Positions 24,717 to 33,105 of a stretch of 64,000 bases of DNA are shown piece by piece. Below the pieces are notes generated by a model. That model was not told the DNA's origin, ran no database searches, and worked only from the letters and a program-made list of their open reading frames with translations. The position numbers were made by a program, and so were the translations under genes. Each line of letters begins with the position of its first letter. Within the stretch, counting starts at the first letter, position 1. Origin of the DNA: Streptomyces xanthochromogenes (lineage in GTDB: Bacteria; Actinomycetota; Actinomycetes; Streptomycetales; Streptomycetaceae); assembly GCF_014650455.1 (NCBI RefSeq), contig NZ_BMUZ01000004.1:310001-374000 (forward strand), written 5' to 3'.

Positions 24717-25523
24717 TCAGTCGGACTCGGGTCCCTTGGCGTTGATGACCGCGAAGACCCCGCCCTGCGGGTCCTGCACGACGGCCATCCGGCCGGCCAT
24801 CATGTCGAACGGTGGCTTCATGACGTTGCCGCCGGCCCTGACCAGGGCGTCCACCGTGGAATCCGTGTCGTCGACCGAGAAGTACGTCAGCCAGTGCGAG
24901 GGCGTGCCCGGCGGGAGGTCGTCGATGGCGGAGAGGGCCTGCATCCCGCCGACCATGCGGCCGCCCGCGTTGAGCGAGAGGTAGCCGTCCGCGCCCTCCA
25001 TAGCGGTGGTGGTGATGTCCAGCGCGTCGGCGCAGAAGGCCGAAGCGGCGTCCGTGTCACTGGTGTTGAGCTCGCTCCAGATGAACGCGCCCGGCTCGTT
25101 GACGATGCCCGCGCCGGGGAAGTCCTTGGCCTGCCAGAGGCCGAAGACGGCACCCGTGGGATCGCTCATGACGGCCATCCGGCCGAGCGACATGACGTCC
25201 ATGCCGGGCACCATCGCCTGGCCCCCGGCACTCGCGATCTTCTTTTCCGTGGCGGCGAGGTCCGCCGTGGCGAGGTAGGTGGTCCACACGGCCGGGGGCA
25301 TCGGGTCGGGCTTGGTTCCGTCGGGGTTCATCGCCGCCATGATTCCGGCGACCGGCCGGCCCTTCAGGGAACACACCGCGTACCCGCCGGTCTCCGGTGT
25401 CCCCACCTCGCCCTGCCAACCGAACAGGTCGCGGTAGAAATCGATGGCCGCCTGCTGGTCGGGAACCATCAAATCGATCCAACAGGGCGTGCCTGGTGCG
25501 TACGGACCACTGACTGTAGGCAT
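24717..25523 (-). CDS. VOC-family (glyoxalase/bleomycin-resistance fold) protein with two modules
   Basis: 268 residues made of two similar VOC halves (about 10-130 and 140-262). Each starts with a W-containing strand (PCWIDLMVPDQQAAIDFYRDLFGW; FIWSELNTSDTDAASAFCADAL) and ends with a strand of the form DPTGAVFGLWQ / DPQGGVFAVIN. This layout matches actinobacterial hydroxylase-like/CFP-30B-type proteins of unknown substrate. The second half lacks some usual metal-ligand positions. The ATG at 25523 starts MPTVSGPYAPGTPCW as in relatives. It converges with the lectin-protein gene and has 196 bp of empty sequence upstream. Confidence 0.83.
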   Translation of the reverse strand: MPTVSGPYAPGTPCWIDLMVPDQQAAIDFYRDLFGWQGEVGTPETGGYAVCSLKGRPVAGIMAAMNPDGTKPDPMPPAVWTTYLATADLAATEKKIASAGGQAMVPGMDVMSLGRMAVMSDPTGAVFGLWQAKDFPGAGIVNEPGAFIWSELNTSDTDAASAFCADALDITTTAMEGADGYLSLNAGGRMVGGMQALSAIDDLPPGTPSHWLTYFSVDDTDSTVDALVRAGGNVMKPPFDMMAGRMAVVQDPQGGVFAVINAKGPESD

Positions 25524-25719
25524 GAGAGCCTCCGTGAACTGGCTGGGCGGCTCCCGGAGCGGCGCACGCAGAGAAAACCGACCCGCGATGTGTATGTATC
25601 TGCCGTTTTCACCTCAAATCCAGTCAAGCACTGGTCCGCGCGCGGTGCACGACCACCGGGCTGCTCCCGGGCGGGCCCAGCACCGCTGAGCTACGGGAGC
25701 CCCGGGCCCGCGCCGATGC

Positions 25720-27063
25720 TCAGCCGGCGGCGTGGACGGGCCGGCCGCTGCCGACGGCCACGGCCGGGCGGCGGTAGAGCACGCCCACGGTGACGGCCGC
25801 GAGGACGGAGACGGCTCCGCCCAGGGCGAGCGCCGCTCGCGGGCCCGCGGTGTGGGCGACCCACCCGATACAGGGCGCGGCCAGCGGGGTGGTGCCGAGC
25901 GAGGCGAGCATGTAGAGGCTCATCACGCGGCCGCGCATGTCCTCACTCACCCCGAGCTGGAGCCGGGCCTTGGCCGCGGTGAGGAACACGAGCAGCGCCA
26001 CCCCCGTCGGCACGAGCAGCACCAGGAAGGCGAGGTGGCCGGGCATCAGGCTGCTCGCGGTCTCCAGAGCCCCGAACACGAGTGCCGCGCCTGCCAGTTG
26101 ATGACCCGTCATGCGTTGACGACGGGCGGCGAGCATCGAACCGACGACGGAACCGGCGGCGAGCGCGGTGTTGCCGAGGCCGAAGGTCGCGGCCGAGGCT
26201 CCGTAGACCTGGGTGGACATGAGCGCGGTGGTGATCTGGAAGTTCATGCCGAACGCGGCGACGACCGCGACGAGCCCGAGCGTGAGCGCGAGGTCCGGCC
26301 GTTCGGCGACATAACGCAGCCCGTCCCGTACCTGCCGCTTGGCACGGGCCACGGGCGGTGCCGGGTTGAGGCTGCGGGGGTCCATGCGCAGCAGGCAGAC
26401 GATCACGGCGACGTAGGACAGGGCGTTCGCGAAGAAGGCGGGGGCGGGGCCGACGAAAACGATGAGCGGGGCCGCGAGTGCGGGGCCCGCCATCCTGGCG
26501 AGGTTGAGCACCGCGCTGTTGAACGCCAGGGCGCCGACGAGTTGGGCCGGTTCGACGGATTCCGCGATGAAGGCCTGGAGTGCCGGCTTCTCCACGACCA
26601 TGGTGAGCCCGAGCGCCAGGGCCAGTCCGTAGAGGGCCGCGAGGGACACCGTGCCGGTCAGCACGAGTGCGGCGGGCAGCAGGGCGAGCACGCCCATGAC
26701 CGCCTCGGTCACGAGGAGCGTTCGGCGCCTGGAGTGCCGGTCGACGAGGACACCGCCGTACGGGCCGAGCAGCAGCAAGGGCAGGAACTGCAGGGCCGTG
26801 GTGACGCCCAGAACCGTGCCGTTGCCGTGCGACAGTTCCAGGGCCAGCCAGTCCTGCGCGATCTTCTGCATCCAGGTGCCGGTGTTGGAGGTCGTCTGTC
26901 CCAGGGCGAAGAGCCGGAAGTTGGGACTCCGGAGCAACGGCCAACGCCGGAACACTCGGTGCGCGGAGTCCCCTTCCCGGCCCGGGCCCACGTCTCCGAC
27001 CTGGCCCGGCACTCCGTCCGTGGCCTGCCCCGGGTCTCCGTTCGGCACCGCGGAGTTGATCAC
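25720..27063 (-). CDS. MFS exporter (EntS/MFS_3-like)
   Basis: 447 residues, twelve predicted membrane helices, with the MFS motif between helices 2 and 3 (GPYGGVLVDRHSRRRTL). N-terminal segment FRRWPLLRSPNFRLFALGQTTS followed by NTGTWMQ is characteristic of the EntS/MFS_3 group of siderophore and small-molecule exporters. The GTG at 27063 overlaps the stop of the ATP-grasp gene (GTGA), so the two are translationally coupled. The exported compound may therefore be a product of that ligase. The first ~35 residues are a variable, Gly/Pro-rich cytosolic tail. Confidence 0.85.
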   Translation of the reverse strand: MINSAVPNGDPGQATDGVPGQVGDVGPGREGDSAHRVFRRWPLLRSPNFRLFALGQTTSNTGTWMQKIAQDWLALELSHGNGTVLGVTTALQFLPLLLLGPYGGVLVDRHSRRRTLLVTEAVMGVLALLPAALVLTGTVSLAALYGLALALGLTMVVEKPALQAFIAESVEPAQLVGALAFNSAVLNLARMAGPALAAPLIVFVGPAPAFFANALSYVAVIVCLLRMDPRSLNPAPPVARAKRQVRDGLRYVAERPDLALTLGLVAVVAAFGMNFQITTALMSTQVYGASAATFGLGNTALAAGSVVGSMLAARRQRMTGHQLAGAALVFGALETASSLMPGHLAFLVLLVPTGVALLVFLTAAKARLQLGVSEDMRGRVMSLYMLASLGTTPLAAPCIGWVAHTAGPRAALALGGAVSVLAAVTVGVLYRRPAVAVGSGRPVHAAG

Positions 27064-27986
27064 CGAGCGGCCGGTACGGACCGGCCTTTGGCGGCGAGTC
27101 GGCTGCGGAGAGCGGCCACCACGGCCGGGGTGACGTCCGTCATCTGCTCGCGCCAGCCGACGTTGGCGTTGACCTCGCAGATGGTGAAGCCGCCGTCCGG
27201 CGTGAAGAGGAGATCGACGCCGGCGACACCGAGCCCCAGCACCGCGGCGGCCCGCACCGCGAGTGCCTCGCCCTGCGGATGGGACCCGGTGCACAAGGTG
27301 GCCGTCCCGCCCACCGCCAGGTTCGAGCGGAAGTCGCCATGGGCGGCGGTGCGCACCTGCGAGGCCACCGCACGCCCGTCGACCACCACCACGCGCAGGT
27401 CCCGCCCGTGGGAGTGGGCGACGTACTCCTGGAACAGGTACGGGGCGTCCTGGGCGAGGCTCCCGTGGATGCCCTGGAGCATGGCCGCGTCCGGTGCGAG
27501 GAACACCTGCTCGCCGCGGTGCCCTCGCACCGCCTTCACCACGCACGGCTGTGGCACTCCCGCACCGATCGCCTCCCCCAGCGGAGCGTCCGCGTAGGAG
27601 AGCGTATCGGGCACCGGGAGCCCCGCGACCGCGAGCTGCTGCAGGTGCCAGAACTTGTTCAGACACGCGAGGACCGCGTCGACCGGGTTCAACAGGGCCG
27701 TTCCCATGGCCTCCAGGTGGCGCAGCAGTGTGATCTCGCGGTCCGTGCTCGCCACCGGCGTCCACACCCTGCCGTACGCCGTCGTCGGGGCGGCCACCTC
27801 GCACCCGTCGAGGTCGTGCAGGGTCAACCGGCCGTCCCGTACGCCCAGGAGGAGCTCATCGGTGCCCACCACCGCGAAGCGTTCCCCGAACTCCTCGGCG
27901 AAGGTGTCGATGAGACGACCCGTCAGCTTTCGCTCGCGCAGTCCCGCCCCGAGCACCAACCAGACGTCCGCGGCAAGTGTCGCCAA
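27060..27986 (-). CDS. ATP-grasp ligase, RimK-like
   Basis: About 308 residues. The ATP-grasp fold is visible from NKFWHLQQLAVAGLPVPDTL through the lysine segment PCVVKAVRGHRGEQVFLA, LFQEYVAHSHGRDLRVVVV and the metal-binding end GVDLLFTPDGGFTICEVNAN. These enzymes join a carboxylate to an amine with ATP, for example adding glutamate or building small peptides. The start is uncertain: TTG at 27986 follows GGGGGAG; an in-frame GTG at 28022 gives MSVSEGGG but has no ribosome site. Its stop overlaps the start of an MFS exporter gene, suggesting a minimal biosynthesis-plus-export pair. Confidence 0.8.
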   Translation of the reverse strand: MATLAADVWLVLGAGLRERKLTGRLIDTFAEEFGERFAVVGTDELLLGVRDGRLTLHDLDGCEVAAPTTAYGRVWTPVASTDREITLLRHLEAMGTALLNPVDAVLACLNKFWHLQQLAVAGLPVPDTLSYADAPLGEAIGAGVPQPCVVKAVRGHRGEQVFLAPDAAMLQGIHGSLAQDAPYLFQEYVAHSHGRDLRVVVVDGRAVASQVRTAAHGDFRSNLAVGGTATLCTGSHPQGEALAVRAAAVLGLGVAGVDLLFTPDGGFTICEVNANVGWREQMTDVTPAVVAALRSRLAAKGRSVPAAR

Positions 27987-28267
27987 GCACTCGCGGTCTC
28001 CCCCGCCCTCTGACACAGACACACGTTTTCCCCTCGGTCGCGGCCCACGGACTCGCGCCCGAGCCCCCACGACCTCTCCCCACATGACCGTCGACGGCAC
28101 GGCCCCACGGCCGCCCCACCACTCGATCGGCCCCCGTCGGCCACCCGACCGCCCCATCGGCCGCGGCAGGGTACACGGTCCCCGGGCCGAGGTTCCGGGC
28201 GGGCCAGGGGCAGGCTGCGGAGCGGGTGGACCACGCGTCACGGAGGCGCCGGCGGAGGGCGGAGCCG

Positions 28268-28690
28268 CTAGAGCCCGAACACCGCCTTGTCCGTGGCCAG
28301 GGCGTGGAAGACAGCGCGCGGGTCGGGGACCAGCTTGCGCTCGGCGAGGTCGAGGATTCCGCAGACGGCGGTGACCTCGGCCGCCGGCGTCCCGTCGTCG
28401 ACGCGCCGGATGGTCTGCTCGATGCGGAAGGACTTGCCGTCGCTCCACTTGAACGCACAGCTCACGTCCACCTCGTCACCGGCGCGCAGCTCGCGCCGAT
28501 AGCGGATGGTGTTCTCCATGGTGACCGGACCGATCCCCTTGGCCAGCAGATCGCTCTGCCGGATTCCCCCGTGCTCCAAGGCGCACCAGCGCCCGTGCTC
28601 CGCGTACTGGAGATACACGCTCTGGTTCAAATGCCCCTGCGAGTCGGTCTCGTACCCGCGCACGACGATGCGTACGGTGAACGGCTCCAT
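28268..28690 (-). CDS. acyl-CoA thioesterase, hotdog fold (4HBT)
   Basis: 140 residues, one hotdog domain. The motif GYETDSQGHLNQSVYLQYAEHGRW is the 4HBT signature, with the aspartate/glutamine and His-Leu-Asn stretch near the active site of YbgC/FadM-like thioesterases. It would hydrolyse short acyl-CoA or aromatic thioesters. The ATG at 28690 has GGGGAGAG upstream and matches the family start MEPFTVRIVVRGYE. It is flanked by gene-free intervals of ~280 bp on one side and 297 bp on the other, so it is probably transcribed alone. Confidence 0.85.
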   Translation of the reverse strand: MEPFTVRIVVRGYETDSQGHLNQSVYLQYAEHGRWCALEHGGIRQSDLLAKGIGPVTMENTIRYRRELRAGDEVDVSCAFKWSDGKSFRIEQTIRRVDDGTPAAEVTAVCGILDLAERKLVPDPRAVFHALATDKAVFGL

Positions 28691-28987
28691 GCTGATCTCT
28701 CCCCTGCGACATCCGCTCCGGTCGGCCCGACGGGGCCCGCCCGCTCCGTACTCCACCATGAACGGGCACGGTTGTTGAGCGGTTGACCGCCTCTGTCGAT
28801 CAGCGGAACGGCCGCCCTCATCTCGGCGGGGAGCCCGACTGGCGGTGGAGAAGGGCCCGTCAGGGGCTTCGCCGTGGCACGCGGACCGAGGCTCCGCGGA
28901 ACCAGGCTCCACGGACCGGTCACGGGCCCGCCGCCGAGCGACAGAACACCCACCGCCTTGCCCCGCGGCTCGCCGGGGCCAGGACCG

Positions 28988-29467
28988 CTACGCCGCCACC
29001 GCGTCCCAGGCGTCCTGTGCCGTGCGGCGCGGCGGTCGCCTCGGGGCCCGCTCGGCGAGCCGGGCCATCCAGGCACCGATCTCCTGCAGCTCCTTGCGCC
29101 CGACGGTGGCCCGTACCCGCGGGAACCACACCTGCTCCTCGGAATCCATGTGGCGCTCGACGACGTCCATCAGGAAGCGGGCCTTGACGGCGTACGCGAT
29201 GCCATCCGTCGGCATGTCCTGAAGTTCGCCGGCCAGCACCTCGGCCATGTGGTGTTCCTCCCGGAACTCCATGATCGTCAACTCGTTCTCCGGAGCGAGG
29301 GCGGACACCCGCGGATACAGACCCTCCCGCTCCATGTACGTGTACACGGTCAGTACGCGCAGGAACTGGTCGACCACGCCGGGATTCCGATCGGCACCGT
29401 AGGAGCGGATCAAGCGCCTCAGCTCCTTGTGGCCTTCCCTGAGCATCACGATCGCGTCGGTGGACAT
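28988..29467 (-). CDS. hemerythrin-domain (HHE) protein
   Basis: 159 residues. The four-helix hemerythrin fold with a diiron site is indicated by H13 in REGHKEL, the YMEREGLYP segment, EFREEHHMAE and ERHMDSEEQVWFPRV. Actinobacterial proteins of this type are linked to oxidative, nitrosative and osmotic stress. The ATG at 29467 has AAGGAG upstream. A GCAT-N16-GGGTAT pair just upstream (29504-29529) matches the sigma-B-type promoter consensus GNNT-N14-16-GGGTAY, supporting stress induction. The C-terminal ~25 residues are an Arg/Pro-rich tail. Confidence 0.88.
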   Translation of the reverse strand: MSTDAIVMLREGHKELRRLIRSYGADRNPGVVDQFLRVLTVYTYMEREGLYPRVSALAPENELTIMEFREEHHMAEVLAGELQDMPTDGIAYAVKARFLMDVVERHMDSEEQVWFPRVRATVGRKELQEIGAWMARLAERAPRRPPRRTAQDAWDAVAA

Positions 29468-29870
29468 GGCGGCTCCTTGGGGCACAGGATTCACTTCCGT
29501 GACATACCCGGCAGCCCCGGCGATCATGCACCCTCCCGTGGGCAGTGGCTTTCCGCCGCCCGGGCGATACGCAACGTGATCGCGAGACAGGCCCGAACGG
29601 AATGCGGGGACCCTCCGGTGCGGCTCCCGAGGCCGAGCCGGACGGCATGCCGACGCCCGCCGACCGAGCCGCGCACTCCCGTACGCCCGGGCCACCACCC
29701 CGCGTACATCAACCCCTTCTGATGACAGGCGAGTTGGGGCCATGGCATGGCGCCCGAAGGCTTGGCCGCGGCGCGGCCGGGGCTGGGGACATCCGATGGG
29801 GCGGCCGCGTATACATCCGTGCGGGCTCATCCGCCCCGGTACACGACACGGACCGGACCGACCCGCGCCC
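29468..29870. other. gene-free interval upstream of hemerythrin gene
   Basis: About 400 bp between the hemerythrin gene and the broken hydrolase. It contains the sigma-B-type promoter at 29504-29529. I see no convincing coding sequence on either strand. Confidence 0.6.
29504..29529 (-). promoter_or_regulatory. sigma-B-type promoter of hemerythrin gene
   Basis: On the minus strand GCAT, 16-bp spacer, GGGTAT, fitting GNNT-N14-16-GGGTAY recognised by Streptomyces SigB-family stress sigma factors; 37 bp upstream of the start codon. Confidence 0.6.
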
Positions 29871-30270
29871 CTACGCCCGACCGCGACCACCGGGCGAGGC
29901 CGGAGCTTCGTCATCCCGCTCGTCGGCAGCCCCGGTGGCGAGCAGTTCCCCCAACAGCTCGACGACGAACTGGGACCGCCCGACGAATGGCGAGTGCCCG
30001 GTCCGCCACTCACGCACATCGGAACAGCGTGCGGCCATACTGCGCTGCAGCTCCGGGTCGATGGCCCTGTCCCGCGCGCAGACCACATAGGTGGACGGGG
30101 TGCTCTTCCAACTGTGTCGCGGCCTGGACGGCGAGGGTGTCGGCAGTCAGCGAGCCCCGGTGCAACTCGGGAACCACGACGTCGACTCCCGCGGCCCGCA
30201 GGCGCTCTGTCACCGGGGCGAAGTGTTCGGGACGGTGGTACAGACCGTGAACCAGCACCACTGCCGTCAA
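29871..30270 (-). pseudogene. alpha/beta hydrolase remnant, middle deleted and frame changed
   Basis: The 5' part reads TAVVLVHGLYHRPEHFAPVT and continues to LAVQAATQLEE, the normal start of a small alpha/beta hydrolase up to helix A. At about 30100-30120 the frame shifts and the sequence resumes with STYVVCARDRAIDPELQRSM and DVREWRTGHSPFVGRSQFVV, the normal end of the same family including the catalytic Asp and His region. The ~100 residues between, with the GxSxG nucleophile, are missing. The two halves are in different frames, so no active enzyme can be made. TTG at 30270 is the likely old start. Confidence 0.65.
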
Positions 30271-30401
30271 AACCGCCGCCTCCTGGGATCGCCGTCCAAC
30301 CATCGACCCTAACCCCGGCCCGGAAGCTGCCACCCTCCGGCACCGCCCACCGCCTACCACCGAGCGCGCCGTTGCGCATCGACCACTCCGTCAGTGCCCG
30401 C

Positions 30402-30421
30402 GGGCCCCCACGCGTGGGCCC
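30402..30421 (-). terminator. hairpin downstream of cupin gene
   Basis: CCACG/CGTGG palindrome nested between GGGC and GCCC, about 38 bp after the cupin stop; no T-tract, as usual for Streptomyces. Confidence 0.4.
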
Positions 30422-30458
30422 GGCGGGGCCGTGGCCCGAGCCGTGCCCGCCCGTCGGC

Positions 30459-30881
30459 TCAGAGGTCCAGTGTGTGCCCGGTCGTCGCGTCCACGTGGTC
30501 CGGGATGCCGTCGTGCCGATCGCCCACGGTCGGCGTCCCGGTGGGCTCGAACATCAGGATCGCGGCACCGGACGGCGCGTACGGCTTGTGTTCGGTGCCT
30601 CGGGGGACGGTGAACACCGACCCCTGCGGAAGCAGGACCGTTCGCTCGTCGTCCGGCCCGCGGAGCGCGATGTACAGCTCCCCTTCGAGCACCAGGAAGA
30701 ACTCGTCGGTGTCGTCGTGGACGTGCCAGATGTGTTCGCCCTCGACCTTGGCGACGCGGACGTCGTAATCGTTCACGTGCGTGACGATGCGGGGGCTCCA
30801 GAGTGCGCTGAAGGAGGCCAGGGCCGTGCGGAGGGAGATGGGGGCGGTGGGCAGGGGCTGCGCGGGGTTCGTAGGGGTCAT
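30459..30881 (-). CDS. cupin-domain protein
   Basis: 140 residues with a single cupin barrel. Motif 1 is HIWHVHDDTDEFFLVLEGEL, containing the two His and the Glu that bind metal; motif 2 is PRGTEHKPYAP with the third His. Many such proteins are small dioxygenases, isomerases or sensors; the activity cannot be inferred. The ATG at 30881 follows GAGGATG; a longer start at 30899 is possible. It is divergent from the GlxA-type AraC regulator, start codons only 52 bp apart, which suggests that regulator controls it. Confidence 0.85.
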   Translation of the reverse strand: MTPTNPAQPLPTAPISLRTALASFSALWSPRIVTHVNDYDVRVAKVEGEHIWHVHDDTDEFFLVLEGELYIALRGPDDERTVLLPQGSVFTVPRGTEHKPYAPSGAAILMFEPTGTPTVGDRHDGIPDHVDATTGHTLDL

Positions 30882-30933
30882 GGGTTCATCCTCGGCCACT
30901 GCGGGCGGTCGAAGGGAGTGCTAGGAATCGCAT

Positions 30934-31932
30934 ATGACGCAAGAATCCTCGCAGGCATCCGGCACGTCGGGCCTCCACCGGGTCGTGGTGATCGTCGACG
31001 AGAACTCGAACCCCTTCGAACTCGGCTGCGCCACCGAGGTGTTCGGCCTGCGCAGACCGGAGATCGGCCGGGAACTGTACGACTTCCGGCTCTGCTCGCC
31101 CGAGCCGCGGACCCTGATGCGTGACGGGTTCTTCACCCTCATGGGAGCCGCCGGTCTTGAGGCGGCCGATACGGCCGACACCTTGATCGTCCCGAACCGC
31201 CCCGACGTGGAGGTGCCCCGGCGCCCCGACGTACTCGACGCCGTCCGCCGGGCGCACGCGCGGGGGGCTCGCCTGGTCGGCTTCTGCAGCGGCGCCTTCA
31301 CGCTGGCCGAGGCCGGGGTCCTCGACGGGCGCCGGGCCACCGCACACTGGCAATGGGCGGACGCCTTCCGCGCCCGCTTCCCCTCCGTCCGCCTCGAAGC
31401 GGACGTGTTGTTCGTGGACGACGGCGACATCCTCACCGCCGCGGGAAGTGCGGCCGCGCTTGACCTCGGGCTGCATGTCGTCCGGCGTGACCACGGCGCG
31501 GAGATCGCCAACTCCGTGAGCCGGCGTCTGGTCTTCGCCGCACACCGGGACGGCGGGCAGCGGCAGTTCGTGGAGCGGCCCATGCCCGACCTGCCCGACG
31601 AGTCCCTGGCACCCGTCCTCGCCTGGGCCCAGGAACGACTGGACTCACCGCTCACCGTGCGGGACCTCGCGGTACGCGCGTCGGTCAGCCCGGCGACGCT
31701 GCACCGCCGGTTCCGGACCCAGCTGGGAACGACGCCGCTGGCGTGGCTCACAGGGGAACGTCTGTCCCTGGCCTGCCGGTTGATCGAGCGGGGTGAATCC
31801 CGTTTCGAGGTGGTCGCGCGCCGCAGCGGGCTCGGCACCGCCGCCAACTTGCGGGCGTTGATGCGACGCGAGACCGGGATCACCCCGTCGGCATACAAAC
31901 GCCGGTTCGGCCAGGGGGGTTTGACGGCTTGA
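30934..31932 (+). CDS. GlxA-family AraC regulator (DJ-1/PfpI-like domain + HTH)
   Basis: 332 residues. Residues ~12-190 are a DJ-1/PfpI-like amidotransferase fold (HRVVVIVDENSNPFELGCATEVF); the nucleophile-elbow region reads LVGFCSGAFTLAEAGVLDGR with cysteine retained. Residues ~225-325 hold two AraC helix-turn-helix motifs (LTVRDLAVRASVSPATLHRRF; FEVVARRSGLGTAANLRALM). Proteins of this class respond to small metabolites or affect differentiation. AGGAATCGCAT precedes the ATG at 30934. Divergent to the cupin gene across 52 bp. Confidence 0.9.
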   Translation: MTQESSQASGTSGLHRVVVIVDENSNPFELGCATEVFGLRRPEIGRELYDFRLCSPEPRTLMRDGFFTLMGAAGLEAADTADTLIVPNRPDVEVPRRPDVLDAVRRAHARGARLVGFCSGAFTLAEAGVLDGRRATAHWQWADAFRARFPSVRLEADVLFVDDGDILTAAGSAAALDLGLHVVRRDHGAEIANSVSRRLVFAAHRDGGQRQFVERPMPDLPDESLAPVLAWAQERLDSPLTVRDLAVRASVSPATLHRRFRTQLGTTPLAWLTGERLSLACRLIERGESRFEVVARRSGLGTAANLRALMRRETGITPSAYKRRFGQGGLTA

Positions 31933-31945
31933 GACGGGGTGACTG

Positions 31946-31977
31946 CCGGCACGTCGGCCTTCCGGCACGTCGGCCTT
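31946..31977. repeat. 16-bp perfect tandem duplication
   Basis: CCGGCACGTCGGCCTT occurs twice head to tail (31946-31961, 31962-31977) between the stops of the convergent AraC and DUF4232 genes. Each unit contains GCCG...CGGC arms, so it could also fold into a short stem and help terminate both transcripts. Confidence 0.55.
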
Positions 31978-32005
31978 TCCCATCACTCCGTCTCATGACG
32001 GTCCA

Positions 32006-32521
32006 TCAGGCTCCGGGCTGCACCGGCCCGATGACCGTGCCGGGAGCAACCCTGAGCTGCCCATCGGCCGTCGACCTGCCCGGAATCACGCCGCCTCCGG
32101 GCGTCCGGAGGCTGAAGGAGGCCTCGTCGGCCGCGGCACCGGCTCCGCCATTGGGCACCTGGATGTCGAAGTGGACCGGGTGGCCCGGGCCGAACTTCAC
32201 CGCCTGGCTCTGCGAGCCGTAGTGCCCGGCGGAGACCCGGCTCGGCGAACCGTGGTGGGAGAACCGCACCTCGGTCGGCGAGCCCGCCAGCGCACAGTCG
32301 CCGTATCCCCGGGCCGCGGTCAGGGTGACCCGGTAATGACGGTGCCCGGACGAGGCGGGGGCGGGCTTGATCTTCGCGATGTGGTTCGCCGGGCGGCACG
32401 CGGAGGGAGCTCCGTGCCCGGCCGGTGAGACCGTCGGCGACGCCTGGGCCACTCCCCCGCCCACCGCTCCCACCAGTACGGCGACGACGGCGGTGGCGGC
32501 GATCTTCGGGGCGATACGCAT
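32006..32521 (-). CDS. secreted DUF4232 protein
   Basis: 171 residues. A Sec signal peptide (MRIAPKIAATAVVAVLVGAV, ending VAQASP) precedes a mature domain matching the actinobacterial DUF4232 family: two cysteines (PSACRPANH, YGDCALAGSP), a beta-rich core and VRFSHHGSPS. Function of the family is unknown. The ATG at 32521 has GGAG nine bases upstream. A weak TTGGCA-N17-TGACAT pair in an AT-rich pocket at 32611-32639 could be its promoter. A second DUF4232 protein, a lipoprotein, is encoded at 37740-38678. Confidence 0.78.
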   Translation of the reverse strand: MRIAPKIAATAVVAVLVGAVGGGVAQASPTVSPAGHGAPSACRPANHIAKIKPAPASSGHRHYRVTLTAARGYGDCALAGSPTEVRFSHHGSPSRVSAGHYGSQSQAVKFGPGHPVHFDIQVPNGGAGAAADEASFSLRTPGGGVIPGRSTADGQLRVAPGTVIGPVQPGA

Positions 32522-33105
32522 CACGCAAACTCCGATCCTGATGGCGGCCCCCGTAGGGCACCGCCGGAACATTGGTCGACTGCATCCCTCCCCAGCAGCT
32601 GCCCGCGCCAATGTCATAAATGCGTTACAACTATGCCAAACACACGTTCCCGGAGAACGCCTGCTTCCGCCCATCGGTGCGCACGCGCCCCATCCGCGAA
32701 CAACGGCACGCCAGGGCAACCGAGTTGACCGCTCGATCCGTGCCCTCGTACGTACCGCACTCCCGTCCCGCACCGCATGCCGGGCGACGGCGCCTCGGGT
32801 CGTACGATGGCCGGGCAGTCGACAGGGTGCCCGGGCACGCCCGTACCCGTTCGGTCGACGGGCCGGGTCAGGGGCCTGCCGTCGTACGTGGTATCGCCAC
32901 AGCCACACACTTCCGGCCCTGCCCGCCCGGGACTTGGGGGACGGAGACGTCCTCACGCCGGGGGCAGCCGGCCCCGGCCGACCGGTCGGGAGGCAACGGG
33001 TGGCCCGGTCGGCGATCGGCTTCGGCTCGGCGCCGGCGACCAGCACCTGGCCCCCCGCGCCGCCCGCCACCCCGGCACCACCTACTTCGAAGGGCAACCG
33101 CAATC
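32522..33105. other. intergenic region between DUF4232 and deformylase genes
   Basis: 584 bp between divergent genes. It holds an AT-rich pocket at 32611-32650 with a weak promoter-like pair for the minus-strand gene. The remainder is GC-rich with no dyad, repeat or coding sequence I can support. Confidence 0.5.

Noticed and set aside
28691..28987. Small gene between thioesterase and hemerythrin
   Set aside because: Only arginine/glycine-rich frames with no start signal; left as intergenic.
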